NCBI RefSeq assembly: GCF_900095135.1
Contig: NZ_LT605205.1
Coordinates: 3,844,001 to 3,908,000, forward strand
Length of the DNA stretch: 64,000 nucleotides
Origin: Proteiniphilum saccharofermentans
Lineage (GTDB): Bacteria; Bacteroidota; Bacteroidia; Bacteroidales; Dysgonomonadaceae
Direction of reading: 5' to 3'
Positions 61,007 through 64,000 of the stretch are shown here, piece after piece; within the stretch, counting starts at the first letter, position 1; every line of letters begins with the position of its first letter. The position numbers and the translations under genes were made by a program. Under the pieces are notes generated by a model, which was not told the DNA's origin, made no database searches, and saw only the letters and a list, made by a program, of their open reading frames with translations.

Positions 61007-61861
61007 ATGAAAACAACAAAAATGGTATTTATTGCAGTGTCCTGCCTTTTATTAAATGCCGGATGTGCACAAGACAGTACGAAAACCAAAACGGAAAAAC
61101 AGGGATGGCATTTATCCATGCAATCCTATACTTTTCATCTGTTTACAGTAGCGGAATCACTGGATAAAACAGAAGAATTGGGACTCCGTTTTATCGAGAT
61201 CTATCCCGGGCAAAAGATGGGGGAAGGATTCGGAGATCTTGTTTTCGGCTATGATTTAAGTATGAGAGATCAGGAAAGGCTGAGAGTTCTGGCCGCGTCA
61301 AATCGTGTCAAAATCATTTCTTCGGGGGTATGGACTGCCCAAAGAGAGGAATGGGAACATGTTTTTTCATTTGCAAAGGACATGGGGATGGAATTTATCA
61401 GTGCTGAACCGGCCCGTGAAGATTGGGACGTGGTGGAAGAACTGGCTAAAAAACATAACATCAAAGTGGCTGTCCATAACCACCCAAGTGAGAACTCTTA
61501 CTGGAAGCCGGAAATATTACTTGGCAGCATTGGGGGAAGGGACGACCTATTAGGAGCCTGCGTTGACGTGGGGCATTATAAAAGGATGGGGCTGGATCCT
61601 ATTCCTTCCATGCAGCAACTCGACGGGAAGATCATCGCTTTGCATTTCAAGGACATTGCACCGCAGGGAGAAGCACAAAGCCTCGAAGATGTGGTATGGG
61701 GACAGGGTATCCTCAACGTGAAAGGAATGATGGAAGAACTGAAGGGGCAAAACTTCAAGGGGTATTTCACGATCGAATACGAGGCGAACTGGGAGAACAA
61801 CCTACCCCAGATAAAGCAATCCATCGATTATTTCAATCAGGTGGCAGAAGAGATATTATAA
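61007..61861 (+). CDS. AP2-family sugar isomerase/epimerase lipoprotein, possible 3-keto-glycoside lyase
   Basis: The product has 284 residues. Lipobox NAGC (Cys20). The AP-endonuclease-2/xylose-isomerase-like TIM barrel is seen in LGLRFIEIYPGQKMG, VKIISSGVW, MEFISAEPA, IKVAVHNHPSE, GACVDVGHYKRMG, KIIALHFKDIA and GYFTIEYEANWENN, with metal-binding Glu, His and Asp. Exported members near Gfo/Idh/MocA and PF06439 genes work in the 3-keto-glycoside pathway as isomerases or lyases. The PF06439 gene here is 44 kb away. The adjacent Gfo/Idh/MocA gene (56879-58390) is separated by the toxin-IS3 island. Confidence 0.7.
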   Translation: MKTTKMVFIAVSCLLLNAGCAQDSTKTKTEKQGWHLSMQSYTFHLFTVAESLDKTEELGLRFIEIYPGQKMGEGFGDLVFGYDLSMRDQERLRVLAASNRVKIISSGVWTAQREEWEHVFSFAKDMGMEFISAEPAREDWDVVEELAKKHNIKVAVHNHPSENSYWKPEILLGSIGGRDDLLGACVDVGHYKRMGLDPIPSMQQLDGKIIALHFKDIAPQGEAQSLEDVVWGQGILNVKGMMEELKGQNFKGYFTIEYEANWENNLPQIKQSIDYFNQVAEEIL

Positions 61862-61988
61862 ATTCCTCAAACATGCCGGTTAGGCAGGATATTCTGTGAC
61901 TAATTATTTACTATTTTTGTTATATGGTAGATTTTTTAAAGCTATAGATAATCAAACACAAAGGAAAATCACCTTGAATTCACTAAAT

Positions 61989-63068
61989 ATGAACAGAATA
62001 AATACTCTACTTGTCGGCATTTTCTATATTCTTTCTCTACAACTCCATGCGCAAACAGTGTATTATGATGCGGACCAGTTCCCGTTGGTCGGAAAAACGT
62101 CGGACGAGACCGAAACCCGGTACGAGCGGCTTCCGGCCTATCTGAAAGAGGTATGCCGACCGCCGATATGGAACTTGGGAAAAAATACGTCGGGACTGGC
62201 AATCCGTTTCAGGACAAACAGTACGGCTATCTCCGCGAAATGGGAGGTGACAGGCGACAACCGGATGAATCATATGACCGAAACGGGCATCAAAGGTGTC
62301 GACCTGTATGCATGGGAAGAGGGTCACTGGCAGCCCGTGAAAGCCGGGCTCCCTTCCGGAAAAGTGAACGAACGAACCATTATCTCGGATATGACACCGC
62401 AGGAACGGGAATATATGATGTTCCTCCCGCTTTATGACGGAGTGGTTTCCCTTTCGATAGGGATAGACTCTACCGCCTATATCAAAAATCCGGAACTCCC
62501 CTATCCCGATACGACTCATCCCATCCTAATTTACGGGACCAGTATTACCCAGGGAGGATGTGCCACGAGACCGGGAATGTCATACACCAATATCCTCGCC
62601 CGCCGGTTAAACAGGGAAGTGATCAACCTGGGGTTCAGCGGAAACGGGCAGCTCGATTATGAGATTGCGGAATTAATGGCAACCCGCAGGGATGCATCAA
62701 TGTTTATCCTCGATTTTATTCCCAATGTCAATGCTACGCAGCTGACAGAAAAAACAAGGCCTTTTTTCGATATATTGCGCAAAGCAAACCCCGATACCCC
62801 GATCCTTTTCGTGGAGACAGTTATTTTTCCCCATTCGTTTTACGATAAAAACATCTATGAAACCATAACGGAAAAGAACAGGCTGCTGAGGGAAGAATAT
62901 GAAAAGATCAAACGTGAGGGAGATAAAAATGTATATTATCTGGCAAATGACGGCCTGATCGGCAGTGACGGGGAAGCCACAGTGGACGGTATCCACTTCA
63001 CCGACTTGGGCTTTCTACGCTTTGCCGATAAATTGTATAATACTATCCAACATATCAACATTCAATAA
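61989..63068 (+). CDS. Exported SGNH/GDSL hydrolase with N-terminal carbohydrate-binding-like domain
   Basis: The start MNRINTLLVGIFYIL (61989) opens a signal peptide ending near LHAQ. The frame from 61896 is upstream leader. Residues to about 185 form a jelly-roll of the GxDLY type (seen as GVDLYAWEEG). The SGNH domain follows with ILIYGTSITQGG (Ser nucleophile block), RPGMSYTNILARRLN, VINLGFSGNGQ (Gly/Asn), and IVDGIHFTDLG-like DGIHFTDLGFLRFAD at the end with Asp and His. It probably removes acetyl or other ester groups from glycans. Confidence 0.8.
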   Translation: MNRINTLLVGIFYILSLQLHAQTVYYDADQFPLVGKTSDETETRYERLPAYLKEVCRPPIWNLGKNTSGLAIRFRTNSTAISAKWEVTGDNRMNHMTETGIKGVDLYAWEEGHWQPVKAGLPSGKVNERTIISDMTPQEREYMMFLPLYDGVVSLSIGIDSTAYIKNPELPYPDTTHPILIYGTSITQGGCATRPGMSYTNILARRLNREVINLGFSGNGQLDYEIAELMATRRDASMFILDFIPNVNATQLTEKTRPFFDILRKANPDTPILFVETVIFPHSFYDKNIYETITEKNRLLREEYEKIKREGDKNVYYLANDGLIGSDGEATVDGIHFTDLGFLRFADKLYNTIQHINIQ

Positions 63069-63085
63069 CCATTAAACAGAAAACA

Positions 63086-64000
63086 ATGCAGCACAACAGA
63101 AGAGACTTTATCAGGAAAGCCGCCCTTGCCGGCGCTTCGGTAGCGGCTATTCCCGCATTATCTGCTTGCAACGGCGACGGGAAATCATCCTTAGCAGGTG
63201 ATAATCGTTCCAACATATATAAAAACAATGAGTTGAAAAGTAAACTCATTGTACCTGAAAATAACGGAATACAAATAACCGGCACATTCCTGGATGAGAT
63301 ATCCCACGATATTCCCCATCAGAACTGGGGAGAGGCGGAATGGGACCTGGATTTCCAGTATATGAAGGCCATCGGTATCGATACGGTGATCATGATCCGC
63401 TCCGGATACAGGAAATTTATTACCTACCCGTCGGAATATTTATTGAACAAAGGATGTTTCATGCCGTCGGTTGACCTGGTGGATATGTACCTGCGCCTCG
63501 CGGAAAAACATGGGATGAAGTTTTATTTCGGGCTGTACGACTCCGGCCACTATTGGGCCACCGGTGATATGTCGCACGAAATCGAAGACAACAAGTATGT
63601 GATCGACGAAGTCTGGAAAAACTACGGCGAAAAATATAAGAGTTTCGGAGGATGGTATGTGAGCGGTGAAATAAGCCGCGCCACAAAAGGGGCCATCGGT
63701 GCTTTCTACGCCATGGGCAAGCAGTGCAAAGATGTTTCCGGAGGACTACCTACATTTATCTCGCCATGGATCGACGGTAAAAAGGCAGTAGCAGCAAGCG
63801 GCTCAGCACTTACCAAAGAGGAAGCGGTCTCGATCCAACAACATGAGAAAGAGTGGGATGAGATATTTGCGGGGATTCACGAGGTGGTCGATGCCGTGGC
63901 ATTCCAGGACGGACATATCGATTATGACGAACTGGACGCTTTCTTCACGGTAAACAAAAAGCTGGCCGACAAATACGGTATGCAATGCTGGACAAACGCC
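63086..64000 (+). CDS. Tat-signal DUF4434-like TIM-barrel protein, cut by the window edge
   Basis: The frame begins MQHNRRDFIRKAALAGA at 63086 and stays open for 305 codons to the end of the window, so the stop is outside. A twin-arginine motif is followed by LSAC, a possible lipobox. The body has GIQITGTFLDEISHDIPHQN, YMKAIGIDTVIMIRSGYRK, GMKFYFGLYDSGHYW, FGGWYVSGEI and DAVAFQDGHIDYDELDAFF, the layout of DUF4434 glycosidase-like barrels. It starts 17 bp after the SGNH hydrolase gene, so the two are likely co-transcribed. The reaction is unknown. Confidence 0.65.
   Translation, partial: MQHNRRDFIRKAALAGASVAAIPALSACNGDGKSSLAGDNRSNIYKNNELKSKLIVPENNGIQITGTFLDEISHDIPHQNWGEAEWDLDFQYMKAIGIDTVIMIRSGYRKFITYPSEYLLNKGCFMPSVDLVDMYLRLAEKHGMKFYFGLYDSGHYWATGDMSHEIEDNKYVIDEVWKNYGEKYKSFGGWYVSGEISRATKGAIGAFYAMGKQCKDVSGGLPTFISPWIDGKKAVAASGSALTKEEAVSIQQHEKEWDEIFAGIHEVVDAVAFQDGHIDYDELDAFFTVNKKLADKYGMQCWTNA

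Noticed and set aside
1-64000. CRISPR array, tRNA, rRNA or prophage
   Set aside because: No regularly spaced direct repeats, cloverleaf-like genes, ribosomal RNA stretches or phage structural genes were recognised on either strand. The tandem pair at 60.9 kb has only two units.

Overview
The window looks like chromosomal DNA of a Bacteroidota member, most likely order Bacteroidales and possibly Dysgonomonadaceae. The evidence is a SusC/SusD pair, many lipoproteins, Tat-type signals on Gfo/Idh/MocA proteins, serine-type sulfatases, TAnnTTTG-like -7 promoter elements, and moderately AT-rich DNA. It is an accessory region for glycan use. It is interleaved with a short core-like block and has been remodelled by insertion sequences of four families (IS4-type x2, IS66, IS21, IS3).

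Layout. 0-1.1 kb: 3' part of a double alpha/beta-hydrolase gene. 1.1-15.2 kb: two full-length, inverted copies of one IS4-type element bracket an 11.4-kb segment whose genes all lie on the minus strand, while every gene outside it is on the plus strand. The 9-bp flanks of the two IS copies are exchanged, which is the footprint of an inversion by recombination between them. The segment encodes GH20, an amidohydrolase, a GH36-like enzyme and a GH43/GH117-like lipoprotein. It also encodes a complete cytoplasmic route from galactosamine-6-phosphate to triose phosphates (AgaS, GatZ/KbaZ-like, PfkB kinase, GatY-like aldolase). A ruined DeoR-family regulator and an array of ATTTCGAAAT palindromes sit upstream of agaS. 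15.2-24.5 kb: PIG-L deacetylase, 3-keto-glycoside hydrolase (PF06439), two Tat-exported Gfo/Idh/MocA oxidoreductases, an internally deleted IS66 element and two serine-type sulfatases. 24.6-31.3 kb: a tightly packed six-gene operon (DoxX, Gfo/Idh/MocA, NRAMP-fold transporter lacking the metal motifs, SDR, DapA-like aldolase, M20 amidohydrolase). 31.3-32.6 kb: gene debris and a toxin-antitoxin pair with a dead toxin. 32.6-39.1 kb: core-like genes (HAD phosphatase, transglutaminase-like lipoprotein, nadE, an APH-RapZ fusion kinase and a MurU-like nucleotidyltransferase). 39.2-43 kb: ATPase debris around an IS21 element with a broken istA. 43-58.4 kb: AGE-family epimerase, then an uncharacterised polysaccharide utilisation locus (SusC, SusD, DUF5018-like lipoprotein, two GH10-like lipoproteins around an FAD oxidoreductase, a NAGPA-type phosphodiester glycosidase, Gfo/Idh/MocA). 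58.6-60.9 kb: a PIN toxin module and an IS3 element. 61-64 kb: AP2-family sugar isomerase/lyase, SGNH hydrolase, and a DUF4434-like gene running off the right edge.

How the genes fit together. Exported GH20, GH36-like, sulfatases and deacetylase would strip a sulfated, N-acetylated glycan. The aga/gat-type enzymes would burn the released amino sugar. The Tat-exported Gfo/Idh/MocA proteins with PF06439 and AP2 partners fit the oxidative 3-keto-glycoside route of glycan cleavage. The SusCD locus has no classical endo-glycanase but carries a phosphodiester glycosidase, suggesting a phosphodiester-containing or decorated substrate. No tRNA, rRNA or CRISPR array was seen. Family calls rest on motif recognition only; no searches were run.
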